Below, piece by piece: positions 45,965 through 54,505 of a stretch of DNA of 64,000 bases. How positions within the stretch are numbered: the stretch's first letter is position 1; every line of letters starts with the position of its first letter. The DNA is from XN24 sp964462675. GTDB taxonomy: Bacteria; Pseudomonadota; Gammaproteobacteria; Steroidobacterales; XN24. The notes below the pieces were generated by a model. That model was not told the DNA's origin, made no database searches, and saw only the letters and a list, made by a program, of their open reading frames with translations. The position numbers and the translations under genes are program-made. The DNA is taken from NCBI GenBank assembly GCA_964462675.1, contig CAYWYS010000001.1:62001-126000 (forward strand), in the 5' to 3' direction.

Positions 45965-46318
45965 TCAGGCGCCCGGTCGGTTATCCAGCCGGTAGTAGCG
46001 ACGCAGGCGGCGGCTGCGGAACACCAGCGCCGCCAGCAGCGTCAGCGCAGCGACCGCGCCGAGGATCGCCACCATGCGGGCATACGGCACACCGGCCGCG
46101 ACGCGCATGCCGGCCAGCGCCCAGGTCAACCACAGCCACCGCAGCGCGGCGAGCACGAGCGCCAGCTGGGCGAGCCGCGCCGCCCAGGGCCGGGGCATCG
46201 CCAGCTGCAGGATCAGCAGGCCGCAGGCCGCCACCATCAGCTGTTCGCCGGCGCGCAGGAAGCTTGCGCCAAGCAACAGGAACGCCAGTACGGGTGCGAT
46301 CAGTCGCCACATCGGCAT
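45965..46318 (-). CDS. hypothetical membrane protein (117 residues)
   Basis: A 117-residue protein with four hydrophobic segments and an Arg-rich C-terminal end (RSRRLRRYYRLDN). It starts at ATG 46318 (MPMWRLIAP) and ends 3 bp before the YbaN-like gene. I do not recognise the family. Confidence 0.7.
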   Translation of the reverse strand: MPMWRLIAPVLAFLLLGASFLRAGEQLMVAACGLLILQLAMPRPWAARLAQLALVLAALRWLWLTWALAGMRVAAGVPYARMVAILGAVAALTLLAALVFRSRRLRRYYRLDNRPGA

Positions 46319-46323
46319 TCTCC

Positions 46324-47346
46324 TCAGCGTGTCGGCCCGGGCGTCGATGTGCGCAGGCAGCTGGCCAGCAGGTCCTCCAGCTGCGCTGCGTCCATGTGTT
46401 CGGCAGCGCCGATGAAATCGAGTCGTGAACGATCGCCCGTTCGCCACGGTCGCATGGTGACGAGATCGGCGCGCCGGCCGACGATCTGCAGCATGCCGCG
46501 CCGGTCGCGGCCGTCCCGGCCCGCGAGCCGCACGAAACCCTTGGCGCGGTAGATCCAGGCAGGCAGGCGCCGCGCCAGCTCGTGTAGCGCATCGGCGCAG
46601 AAGGCCGTCCCGGTTTCGAACGACCACGCGGCGAAGCGTTCGGCCGCGGTGCCGGGCAACGGTTCCGGAGCGCGCCGGCCTGCGGTCTCGGCAGACGGCG
46701 CAGGAAGCGAAAACAAGACCTCTGCGGGGAGGTCACAGCGCACCGTTTCGACGATTCGCGCGCCGGCAAACTCGCCGCGGATCAACGCCGCAAGCGCCGC
46801 CGTGCGCTGCGTCCCGGCGAGGTCCGTCTTGTTCAGCACGATCAAGTCGGCGTAGCCCGCCTGGCGCCACTGCAGCGCCTCGAGCTCCGGCACCGCGAAA
46901 GCCTGCTCGGCGTCGACGACGCAGACGACGCCATCGAGCCGAAGCCGGTGGCGGAATGCCGGCGCCATGAAGGTGCTCGCGATCGGGCCGGGATCAGCGA
47001 TACCGCTGGCCTCCAGCAGTACCCGGCGCGGTGCGTCCGGGCGCGCAAGCAAGCGCATGACCGAAGCGACGAGGTCCTCTCTCAGCGAACAACAGATGCA
47101 GCCGTTCTCAAGCCTGAGCACGCCTTCCGATTCGCCTGCGACCAATTCGCGGTCGATGTCGACCGCGCCAAAATCGTTGACCAGCACGCCGACCGGGACG
47201 CCCGCGTCCCCCTGCAGTACGCGATTGACGAGGGTGGTTTTGCCGGCGCCTAGAAAGCCTGTCAGCAACGTCAACGGCACAGCCGAGTCCGCCGTGCCAA
47301 CGACGTCGGGGTCATCAACGTGGCGCGAAGCCGCGGTCCCGGTCAC
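46324..47346 (-). CDS. CobW/ZigA-family GTP-binding protein
   Basis: A 340-residue metallochaperone-type GTPase of COG0523: Walker A GFLGAGKTT, the metal-binding CxCC (GCICCSL) and Walker B/NKTD, plus the CobW C-terminal domain (residues about 240-330). Such proteins move zinc or cobalt to client enzymes. The GTG at 47346 overlaps the stop of the chagasin-like gene as GTGA. No Zur site could be identified by eye. Confidence 0.9.
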   Translation of the reverse strand: MTGTAASRHVDDPDVVGTADSAVPLTLLTGFLGAGKTTLVNRVLQGDAGVPVGVLVNDFGAVDIDRELVAGESEGVLRLENGCICCSLREDLVASVMRLLARPDAPRRVLLEASGIADPGPIASTFMAPAFRHRLRLDGVVCVVDAEQAFAVPELEALQWRQAGYADLIVLNKTDLAGTQRTAALAALIRGEFAGARIVETVRCDLPAEVLFSLPAPSAETAGRRAPEPLPGTAAERFAAWSFETGTAFCADALHELARRLPAWIYRAKGFVRLAGRDGRDRRGMLQIVGRRADLVTMRPWRTGDRSRLDFIGAAEHMDAAQLEDLLASCLRTSTPGPTR

Positions 47347-47846
47347 TCGACGTCGAAGTGATAGGTGATCGACTGATGCGGAGGTGCATCGGGCTCGAAC
47401 GGGCGGCGGTACTCGAACACCAGGTGCGCATGCCCCGGCTCCCGGCCGATGAAGCGCCAGACCTCGATGCCCGGCGTGCTCTCCGGGGCGCCTTCCTCGG
47501 TCTCGTATTCCGGCACGCCGTCGGTGCCCATGACCGGCAACAGGTTGCGGGCCGGGATCCACGTGTAGCCTGCAACGCGGTCGGCCGTCAGCCGGACCTC
47601 CACGACCTGCCCGATCTTCAGCGCCACTGCACGGTCGGCATCGGCCTCGGTCAGCGTCAGTGTCGCTGCGGCGCGCGGTCTCTCCGGCGGCGTCTCGACC
47701 TCGGGGGCTGCGGCAGCCGGAGGTGATGCGGCAGGCGCTGGCGCTGCCGGCTGTTGTTGCTCCTGCTTCTGTCCGCAGCCGACCAGCAATGCGGCCGCCG
47801 CCGTCACGGCGACCAGTCCAGATCCGAAAAAATTGCGTTCCGACAC
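47343..47846 (-). CDS. chagasin-family (I42) cysteine-peptidase inhibitor lipoprotein
   Basis: A 167-residue lipoprotein (lipobox LVGC, Cys24) with a Pro/Ala-rich linker to about residue 55 and then an I42 inhibitor domain: VAGYTWIPA in place of the NPTTGY loop, a TPGIEVWRFIGREPGH segment and the C-terminal YRRPFEP. Chagasin-like proteins block papain-type peptidases by these three loops. It is translationally coupled to a CobW GTPase gene. Bacterial I42 proteins are uncommon but known in Pseudomonas. Confidence 0.8.
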   Translation of the reverse strand: MSERNFFGSGLVAVTAAAALLVGCGQKQEQQQPAAPAPAASPPAAAAPEVETPPERPRAAATLTLTEADADRAVALKIGQVVEVRLTADRVAGYTWIPARNLLPVMGTDGVPEYETEEGAPESTPGIEVWRFIGREPGHAHLVFEYRRPFEPDAPPHQSITYHFDVE

Positions 47847-47969
47847 CTTGGAGCTCCTCGTGAGTCAAGTCCATGGCCGACCGTTGCGGCGGCGCTTCGC
47901 CGGTATTCTCCGGGAAAAGTGTCGGCAACGAAAATCCGCGCCGCCCCGCAGGGCCGGATACGGCATGGC

Positions 47970-48482
47970 TCAGGCCGGGGCCTCGAGGACACGCGACCAC
48001 CGCGCGAGCTTCTGGCGGTAGTCGAGCGCGGCATGCGCGGGACTGGTCGAGGGCAGCACCGCGAGCGGCAGGTCGGCAGCGGGCGGCGCAAGACCGGGCA
48101 GCACGAGACGGCGGTACAGGGCCTCGGCCGCGCGGCCGTTGAACCAGACTGCGCGGATCGCGGGATGCTGTTGGAAGAACGGCCCGAAGTCATTGGCCCG
48201 CGCGCTGGCCGGGCGAATCGCGCTGTCGAGGCTGCCGCGGCGTTCACAGCTGGCAAGCACGTCCCAGAGCGCCACGCCCGCGGCGCTGAGCGTCCGGCAG
48301 CGTTGTATATAAGGCGCAGCCGGGTCAACGCCGAAAAGTTCCGCGGCGATGCGCCAGAACGCATTGCGCGGTTGCGCGTAGTACTCCGCTGCCGCCAGTG
48401 AGGCGCGGCCCGGCATGCTGCCGAGAATCAGCAGGCGCGCGTGGGGCGCCGCGACTGGCGCGAATCCCCGCGCCAGGGTCAC
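47970..48482 (-). CDS. hypoxanthine-DNA glycosylase (UDG family 6-like)
   Basis: A 170-residue DNA repair glycosylase. The segment LGSMPGRASLAAAEYYAQPRNAFWRI and the downstream PSTSPAHA match the DNA-deoxyinosine glycosylase (UDG superfamily) proteins that remove deaminated adenine. It starts with GTG at 48482, overlapping the cysK stop as GTGA. Frame extension upstream is only a shadow of cysK. Confidence 0.85.
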   Translation of the reverse strand: MTLARGFAPVAAPHARLLILGSMPGRASLAAAEYYAQPRNAFWRIAAELFGVDPAAPYIQRCRTLSAAGVALWDVLASCERRGSLDSAIRPASARANDFGPFFQQHPAIRAVWFNGRAAEALYRRLVLPGLAPPAADLPLAVLPSTSPAHAALDYRQKLARWSRVLEAPA

Positions 48483-49438
48483 TGGCTGAGTTCGGCGAGC
48501 CAGGCGTCGTCCGAGGTTTCGTCGATGCCCTCGAACAGGAAAGTGCTGAGGTAGCGCTCGCCGGTATCGGGCAGCATCGCGAGCAGCACCGCGCCAGGCT
48601 CGGCGCGCTCGGCGACCTTCAGCGCGGCCGCCAGCGTGCCGCCCGCCGACAGGCCGACGAAAATGCCTTCCCTGGTAGCCAGCGCGCGGGCGCAATCGCG
48701 CGATTCCTCGTCCGTGACGGTCACCAGCTCATCGTAGATGTTGCGGTTCAGCACGGCCGGGATGAAATCCGGCGTCCAGCCCTGGATCTTGTGCGGCTTC
48801 CATTCCTTGCCGCCGAGCAGCGAGGCGCCTTCCGGCTCGGTGGCCACGATCTTGACGTCCGGACGCGCCAGCTTGAGCACTTCGCCGGCGCCGGTCAGCG
48901 TGCCGCCGGTACCCCAGCCGGTCACCCAGAAATCCAGCCGCCGCCCGGCGAAATCGCGCAGGATCTCCGGCCCGGTGGTGTTGCGGTGATAGGCGGGATT
49001 CGCCTCGTTCTCGAACTGGCGCGCGAGGAACCAGCCGTGCTCCTTCGCCAGTGCCTCGGCGCGGCGGACCATGCCGGTGCCCCGCTCCGCCGCGGGTGTC
49101 AGGATGACCTTGGCGCCGAGCGCCTTCATGACGCGCCGCCGCTCGATCGAGAAGGTCTCGACCATCGTTGCGACGAAGGGATAACCGCGCGCGGCGCAGA
49201 CCATCGCCAGCGCGATGCCGGTGTTGCCGGAGGTGGCCTCGACCACCGTCTGGCCCGGCTTGAGCAGTCCGCGCTTCTCCGCATCGTCGATGATCGCGAA
49301 GGCCAGGCGGTCCTTGACCGAGGCCATCGGGTTGAAGGACTCGATCTTCACGTAGATCGTCGTATGTTCTGGACCGATGCGGTTCAGCCGCACAACGGGC
49401 GTGGAGCCGATGGTGCCGAGGATGTCGTCGTAGATCAT
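48479..49438 (-). CDS. cysK: cysteine synthase (O-acetylserine thiol-lyase)
   Basis: A 319-residue PLP enzyme making cysteine from O-acetylserine and sulfide. Key sites: the PLP lysine in NPMASVKDR, the TSGNTG phosphate loop and GTGGTLTG. Length and lysine context suggest CysK/A-type, though CysM cannot be excluded. It sits beside the sulfate assimilation genes, one gap of 51 bp before cysG on the same strand. Confidence 0.93.
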   Translation of the reverse strand: MIYDDILGTIGSTPVVRLNRIGPEHTTIYVKIESFNPMASVKDRLAFAIIDDAEKRGLLKPGQTVVEATSGNTGIALAMVCAARGYPFVATMVETFSIERRRVMKALGAKVILTPAAERGTGMVRRAEALAKEHGWFLARQFENEANPAYHRNTTGPEILRDFAGRRLDFWVTGWGTGGTLTGAGEVLKLARPDVKIVATEPEGASLLGGKEWKPHKIQGWTPDFIPAVLNRNIYDELVTVTDEESRDCARALATREGIFVGLSAGGTLAAALKVAERAEPGAVLLAMLPDTGERYLSTFLFEGIDETSDDAWLAELSQ

Positions 49439-49489
49439 GGTGTGTCCATTCCGTGCGAGCAGGGTTGATTCTGGAAAGGCAGCGCGACC

Positions 49490-50920
49490 TCAGCCCGCCA
49501 GGGCGACGTCGTTCCAGCGCAGCCCAAGCATAGCCGACCGCTCGGGTTGCAGTGCGGCATCGGCGGTCGCCAGCGCGGCCGTCTCGCCGACGACGATCAG
49601 CGCCGGCGCCTGGATGTCATGACGGCGCATCAGCTCGGGGAGCTCCGCGAGCGTCCCGACGGCGAGCCGCTGTGCACCGGTGGTGCCGTCCTGGATCAGC
49701 GCGACCGGCGTTGCCGGGGCGCGACCGTGGGCCAGCAGGCGGTTGCGGATATCCGCCGCGCGTGCAGCGCCCATGTAGATGGCGACCGTGTGGCTGGCGG
49801 CGCCAAGGCCGGGCCAGTCGAGCGTGTCGAAGTCGTCGCCGACCTGGGCGGTGATCAGCGTCACGGCGCGTGCCGTGTGCCGCAGCGTCAGCGGCAGCCC
49901 GGTCGCCGCCGCGCAGCCGAGCGCGGCCGTGATGCCCGGCACGACCTCGCAGGGAATGCCGACGGCGCGCGCAGCAGCCAGCTCCTCGCCGCCGCGCCCG
50001 AAGATGAACGGATCGCCGCCCTTCAGCCGCACGACGCGCCGGCCGGCTGCGGCGTGATGGAGCATCAATGCGTTGATGTCTTCCTGGCTGCAGCCGCCGC
50101 CGGCATGCTTGCCGACCGGCACCAGCTCTGCGTCGCGCCGCGCGAGCTCGAGAATTTCCGCGGACACCAGTCGGTCGTGCAACACGACGTCGGCTTCGCC
50201 AAGGCGCTGCAGGGCCTTGAGCGTCAGCAAGGCCGGATCGCCCGGCCCGGCGCCGACGAGGCTGATCTGTCCCTGCGGCACCGGCGCTGTGGCCGCATGC
50301 TCGAGCGCGAGGTGAAAGGCCCGGCGCGCGTCGCGCTCGCGCCCGGCCAGTGCGAGGCTCGCGAAGCGCCCGGCGAACTGCGCTTCCCAGAAGCCGCGCC
50401 GCGCCGTCGGGCCCAGCCGGCCCTTGACCTTGTGGCGCAATTCCCCGGCGAGGCGCGCCAGCGCGCCGAGGCGACGCGGCAGGGCGGTCTCGAGCCACTG
50501 GCGTAACCGTCGCGCCAGCACCGGCGCGGCGCCCCCCGAGGAGACCGCGATGACCAGCGGCGAGCGGTCGACGATTGCCGGCACGATGAAGCTGCTCGAG
50601 GCGGGATCATCGACGCTGTTGACGAGCAGGCCGCGACGCGCGCCCTCGGACCAGACCTCGCGATTGACGGCGCGCTCGTCGGTCGCGGCGATGGCCAGCC
50701 AGCGGCCGGCCAGCAGCCCCGGCTCGAAGCGGCCCGGCGCGTGGGCGATGCGGCCGTCCCGACACCATGCGGCCAGCGTCGGATGCAGCTCGGGAGCGTT
50801 GACCGTCACCGCGGCGCCCGCGGACAACAGCAGGCGCACCTTGCGCAGCGCCACTTCGCCGCCGCCGACCACGAGACAGGCGCGGCCACGCAGGTCGGCG
50901 AACAGCGGAAAATAGTCCAT
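49490..50920 (-). CDS. cysG: siroheme synthase (multifunctional)
   Basis: A 476-residue enzyme: N-terminal NAD-binding precorrin-2 dehydrogenase/ferrochelatase domain (VVGGGEVALRKVRLL) and C-terminal uroporphyrinogen III methyltransferase (VGAGPGDPALLTLKAL, VVRLKGGDPFIFGRGGEE). It makes the siroheme used by CysI. The ATG at 50920 (MDYFPLF) is preferred over a start 33 bp upstream. Divergent from cysB with 105 bp between. Confidence 0.96.
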   Translation of the reverse strand: MDYFPLFADLRGRACLVVGGGEVALRKVRLLLSAGAAVTVNAPELHPTLAAWCRDGRIAHAPGRFEPGLLAGRWLAIAATDERAVNREVWSEGARRGLLVNSVDDPASSSFIVPAIVDRSPLVIAVSSGGAAPVLARRLRQWLETALPRRLGALARLAGELRHKVKGRLGPTARRGFWEAQFAGRFASLALAGRERDARRAFHLALEHAATAPVPQGQISLVGAGPGDPALLTLKALQRLGEADVVLHDRLVSAEILELARRDAELVPVGKHAGGGCSQEDINALMLHHAAAGRRVVRLKGGDPFIFGRGGEELAAARAVGIPCEVVPGITAALGCAAATGLPLTLRHTARAVTLITAQVGDDFDTLDWPGLGAASHTVAIYMGAARAADIRNRLLAHGRAPATPVALIQDGTTGAQRLAVGTLAELPELMRRHDIQAPALIVVGETAALATADAALQPERSAMLGLRWNDVALAG

Positions 50921-51025
50921 CGGCAAGGTCCCCCGGCAGAGGCCCGAGAGCATATAAGCCGCGGCCCGGTGCGCGGAAATACCGATTGCTTGGGGCCGTA
51001 TGCGCTTTCGTTATATCGTTCTGCC

Positions 51026-52033
51026 ATGAAACTCCAGCAGCTGCGCTATCTCCTGGCCGTGGCCGACAACGGCCTGAACATGACGCTCGCCGCCGAGCGG
51101 CTGGCGACCTCGCAGCCGGGCGTCAGCAAGCAGCTGAAGCTGCTCGAGCAGGAGCTCGGCCTCAGCCTGTTCGTCCGCAAGGGCAAGAGCCTGGTCGAGC
51201 TGACCCCGGAAGGCCACGAGGTTGTGCGCCGCGCGACGCGTATCCTGCGCGAGGTCGAGGCCATCCGTGGCATCTCGCCGCACATCTACGGCGAGGCGAC
51301 CGGCCGGCTGGCGATCGGCACGACGCACACGCAGGCGCGCTACGTGCTGCCGGACGTCATCGCGCGATTTCGCGACCGCTACCCGGACGTCACGCTCGAC
51401 CTGCACCAGGGCACGTCCGAACAGCTCGCAGAGATGGTCGAGAAGCGGCTGGTCGATTTCGTCATCGCCTCGGAGTCGCGCCAGCGATTCCCGGACCTCG
51501 TGCTGCTGCCGTGTTTCCACTGGGACCGCATCATCCTCGTGCCCGAGGGCCACGCGCTCGCCGGCCTGAAGCACCGTGTGACGCTCGAGGAGCTCGCCGA
51601 GTACCCGCTGGTGACCTATGTGTTCAATTTCGACGGCGGCTCGAGCCTGAAGCGCGCCTTTGCGGCGCGCGGCCTCGAGCCGAAGGTCGTGTTCACGGCG
51701 CGCGATGCCGACGTCATCAAGACTTATGTGCGCCTCGGGCTCGGCATCGGCATCGTCGCCAGCATGGCGCAGGGTGCCGCCGTGCAGGGCGGCCTGGTCG
51801 CGCTGGATGCCACGGGGCTTTTCCCGCGCTGCACGACCTGGATCGGCTTCCGGCGCGATGTCGTGCTGCGCAAGTACATGTTCGACTTCCTCGAGCTGTT
51901 CGCCTCGCACCTCGACGAGCGCGCCGTGCGGGCCGCGCTCGAACTCGGCACGCAGGAGGAAGTCGATGCGCTGATGGCCGACGCGCGGCTGCCGCTGAAG
52001 GGCCGCTTTGCCGACGTGATCGCCGGCGCCTGA
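51026..52033 (+). CDS. cysB: LysR-type transcriptional activator CysB
   Basis: A 335-residue regulator of sulfur assimilation. The HTH segment LATSQPGVSKQLKLLEQELGL and the effector domain with TTHTQARYVLP and TARDADVIKTYVRLGLGIG match CysB/Cbl rather than generic LysR proteins. It faces cysG (divergent) and runs convergently towards cysH; CysB normally activates both with N-acetylserine as inducer. Confidence 0.95.
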   Translation: MKLQQLRYLLAVADNGLNMTLAAERLATSQPGVSKQLKLLEQELGLSLFVRKGKSLVELTPEGHEVVRRATRILREVEAIRGISPHIYGEATGRLAIGTTHTQARYVLPDVIARFRDRYPDVTLDLHQGTSEQLAEMVEKRLVDFVIASESRQRFPDLVLLPCFHWDRIILVPEGHALAGLKHRVTLEELAEYPLVTYVFNFDGGSSLKRAFAARGLEPKVVFTARDADVIKTYVRLGLGIGIVASMAQGAAVQGGLVALDATGLFPRCTTWIGFRRDVVLRKYMFDFLELFASHLDERAVRAALELGTQEEVDALMADARLPLKGRFADVIAGA

Positions 52034-52037
52034 GACC

Positions 52038-52796
52038 TCAGGCCGCCGCCGTGCCGGCCAGCTCGTCGATCAGCGCCGGGTCGTGCAGCCCGCATTCGCG
52101 CTTCAGGCCGTGGAAGCGCGTGTGCTCCGGGTCGTCGCCGTCGCTCAGTGGCCGGGTCGTGTGCCGGTCGCCGATCGAGACGTAACCCTGGTGCCACAGC
52201 GGGTGGTACGGGAGATCGTGCTTCCGCAGGTAGATGTAGACATCGCGATCCGACCAGTCGGCGATCGGGTGGACCTTCCAGAAGTCGCCGCTGCGCTGTA
52301 CCAGCGGCGCATCCCGGCGCGTGCTCGCCTGCTCGCGGCGCAGGCCGGCGAACCAGGTGCCCGCGCCCAGCTCGCGCAAGGCGCGCTGCATCGGCTCGAT
52401 CTTGTTGTCGCGGTGATAGGCGTCCAGCCCGGCCACGCCGTGCTGCCAGCGTTCGCCGTAGCGCGCTTCCTGCCATGCGGCGCTCAGCTCGCTGCGATAG
52501 ACCTTGAGGTTCAGGCCCAGACGCCCGCTCAGCTCGTCGACGAAGCGGTAGGTCTCCGGGAACAGGTAGCCGGTGTCGATCAGGATCACCGGGATCCCCG
52601 GCACCTCGCGCGTGATCATGTGCAGGCTGACTGCCGCCTGCGCGCCGAAGCTGGAACTCAGCACCGCGTGGCCCGGCAGATTGGCGAGCGCCCAGCGCAC
52701 CCGCTGCACGGCATCCAGCATGGCGAGCTTGCGGTTTGCGGTCGCGACCGCGAGCGTCTCGGACTGGGACTCGTCCAGTGTGCGCGTCAGGCTCAC
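52038..52796 (-). CDS. cysH: phosphoadenylyl-sulfate (PAPS) reductase
   Basis: A 252-residue enzyme reducing PAPS to sulfite with thioredoxin. SSSFGAQAAVSLHM, LIDTGYLFPETYRF and the C-terminal ECGLH (redox Cys) are all present. The CC pairs of APS-specific, 4Fe-4S enzymes are missing, so PAPS is the predicted substrate. It overlaps cysI as ATGA. Confidence 0.95.
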   Translation of the reverse strand: MSLTRTLDESQSETLAVATANRKLAMLDAVQRVRWALANLPGHAVLSSSFGAQAAVSLHMITREVPGIPVILIDTGYLFPETYRFVDELSGRLGLNLKVYRSELSAAWQEARYGERWQHGVAGLDAYHRDNKIEPMQRALRELGAGTWFAGLRREQASTRRDAPLVQRSGDFWKVHPIADWSDRDVYIYLRKHDLPYHPLWHQGYVSIGDRHTTRPLSDGDDPEHTRFHGLKRECGLHDPALIDELAGTAAA

Positions 52797-54493
52797 GACG
52801 GCCGGCGCTCCGGCACGGTCGCAGCGTCCAGCCGGCCGCTGCGATGCAGGAAATCGCCGAAGTGCTCGCCGGGGTGGCGGTCGCGGGCATACGCCGCCAG
52901 CTGCGGCTCCAGCGCTGCCAGGATCGTGGCCTCGTCGACGTTCTCCAGCACCAGGCGGCTGAGGCGCTCGCCGCCGAAGCCGCCGCCGAGGAACAGGTTG
53001 TAGCGCCCCGGCCCCTTGCCCACCAGGCCGATCTCGGCCACGTAGGGTCGCGCGCAGCCGTTCGGGCAGCCCGTGACCCTGAGCGTGATTGGCTCGTCGA
53101 GCAGGCCGAGCGGCGCGAGCCGCACTTCCAGCTTGTCCGCCAGTTCCGGCAGGTAGCGCTCGGCTTCGGCCATGGCCAGCCCGCAGGTCGGCAGCGCCAC
53201 GCAGGACAGCGCCTCGCGGCGCAGCGCCGAGGGCAGCTGGTCGTGCATCAGGCCGTGGCGGCGCGCGGCCGACTCGATGCGTTGCCTGTCCGCCGCCCTG
53301 ACGCCCGCCACGATGACGTTCTGGTTGGGCGTCAGGCGGAAGCGGCCGCCGTGCATCAGGGCGATGTCGCGCATGCCGCTCAAGAGCGTGCGCCCGGGCG
53401 TGTCCGCGAGCCGGCCGGACGGCACGTGCAGCGTCAGGTGCCAGCGCCCGTCCAGGCCCTTGCTCCAGCCGTAGCGGTCGCCGACGCCGAGGAAGCGGAA
53501 CTCGCGTGCCGGCGCCAGCGGCTGGCCCAGCCGGCCGGCGAGCTCGGCGCTGAACCAGGCCAGGCCGCGGTCGGCGATGGTGTACTTGAAGCGTGCATGC
53601 TTGCGGTTGCTGCGGTCACCGAAGTCGCGCTGGATCGCGACCGTGTGCCAGGCGACGCTCACCACTTGTTCTGGCGTGCAGAAGCCGATCACGTCGCCGA
53701 GGCGCGGGTAGGTCTCGGGCTCGCCGTGCGTGGCGCCCATGCCGCCGCCGACCACGACGTTGAATCCTGCCAGCCGGCCCTGCTCGCTGATGGCGATGAA
53801 ACCGAGGTCCTGCGTGAACACGTCGACGTCGTTCCACGGCGGCACCGCGATGCCGATCTTGAACTTGCGCGGCAGGTAGGTCGGCCCGTACAGGGGCTCC
53901 TCCTCGGTGCCCGAGGATGGCAGTTTCTCGCCGTCCAGCCAGATCTCGTGATAGGCGCGGGTGCGCGGCGTGAGCCGGTCGCTGACCCGGCAGGCGAGCT
54001 GCCAGGTGTCCTGGTGCAGCGCCGAGAGCTCCGGGTTGGGGCTCGACATGACGTTGCGGTTCACGTCGCCGCAGGCTGCGATGGTGTCGAGCAGCGCTGC
54101 GTCGATGGCCTGGATGGTCGGCTTGAGGTGCCGCTTGATGACGCCGTGGAACTGGAAAGCCTGGCGCGTCGTCAGGCGCAAGCTGCCGTTGGCGTGCTCG
54201 CGTGCCAGCCGGTCCATGGCCAGCCACTGCTGCGCAGAGCACACTCCGCCGGGGACGCGCACCCGGACCATGAAGCTGTGCGCCGGCTCGAGGCGCTGCT
54301 GCTGGCGCTCGCTGCGCAGGTCGCGGTCGTCCTGCTGATAGATGCCGTGGTACTTGGTCAGCTGGGTGTCGGCGTCGGCGAGGGCGCCGGTGACCTCGTC
54401 CACGAGGCCGGGCGCGATCGTGCCCCGCAGCCGATGACTGGCGGTCTTGATGCCCTCGACTTCGTTCAGCGGTGCCGGTCGCTCGTCGCTCAT
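52793..54493 (-). CDS. cysI: assimilatory sulfite reductase hemoprotein subunit
   Basis: A 566-residue siroheme/4Fe-4S subunit reducing sulfite to sulfide. Two Cys motifs (TCGLAMAE preceded by CVALPTC, and TGCPNGCARPYVAEIG) coordinate the coupled cluster and siroheme, and the double-repeat nitrite/sulfite reductase fold is intact. Ends 12 bp after cysJ and overlaps cysH. Confidence 0.96.
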   Translation of the reverse strand: MSDERPAPLNEVEGIKTASHRLRGTIAPGLVDEVTGALADADTQLTKYHGIYQQDDRDLRSERQQQRLEPAHSFMVRVRVPGGVCSAQQWLAMDRLAREHANGSLRLTTRQAFQFHGVIKRHLKPTIQAIDAALLDTIAACGDVNRNVMSSPNPELSALHQDTWQLACRVSDRLTPRTRAYHEIWLDGEKLPSSGTEEEPLYGPTYLPRKFKIGIAVPPWNDVDVFTQDLGFIAISEQGRLAGFNVVVGGGMGATHGEPETYPRLGDVIGFCTPEQVVSVAWHTVAIQRDFGDRSNRKHARFKYTIADRGLAWFSAELAGRLGQPLAPAREFRFLGVGDRYGWSKGLDGRWHLTLHVPSGRLADTPGRTLLSGMRDIALMHGGRFRLTPNQNVIVAGVRAADRQRIESAARRHGLMHDQLPSALRREALSCVALPTCGLAMAEAERYLPELADKLEVRLAPLGLLDEPITLRVTGCPNGCARPYVAEIGLVGKGPGRYNLFLGGGFGGERLSRLVLENVDEATILAALEPQLAAYARDRHPGEHFGDFLHRSGRLDAATVPERRPS

Positions 54494-54505
54494 CCGCGCA
54501 GCACC

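Noticed and set aside
46324..48000. A 558-residue CobW protein
   Set aside because: The first 218 residues overlap the inhibitor gene in another frame and have no CobW features; GTG at 47346 is coupled.
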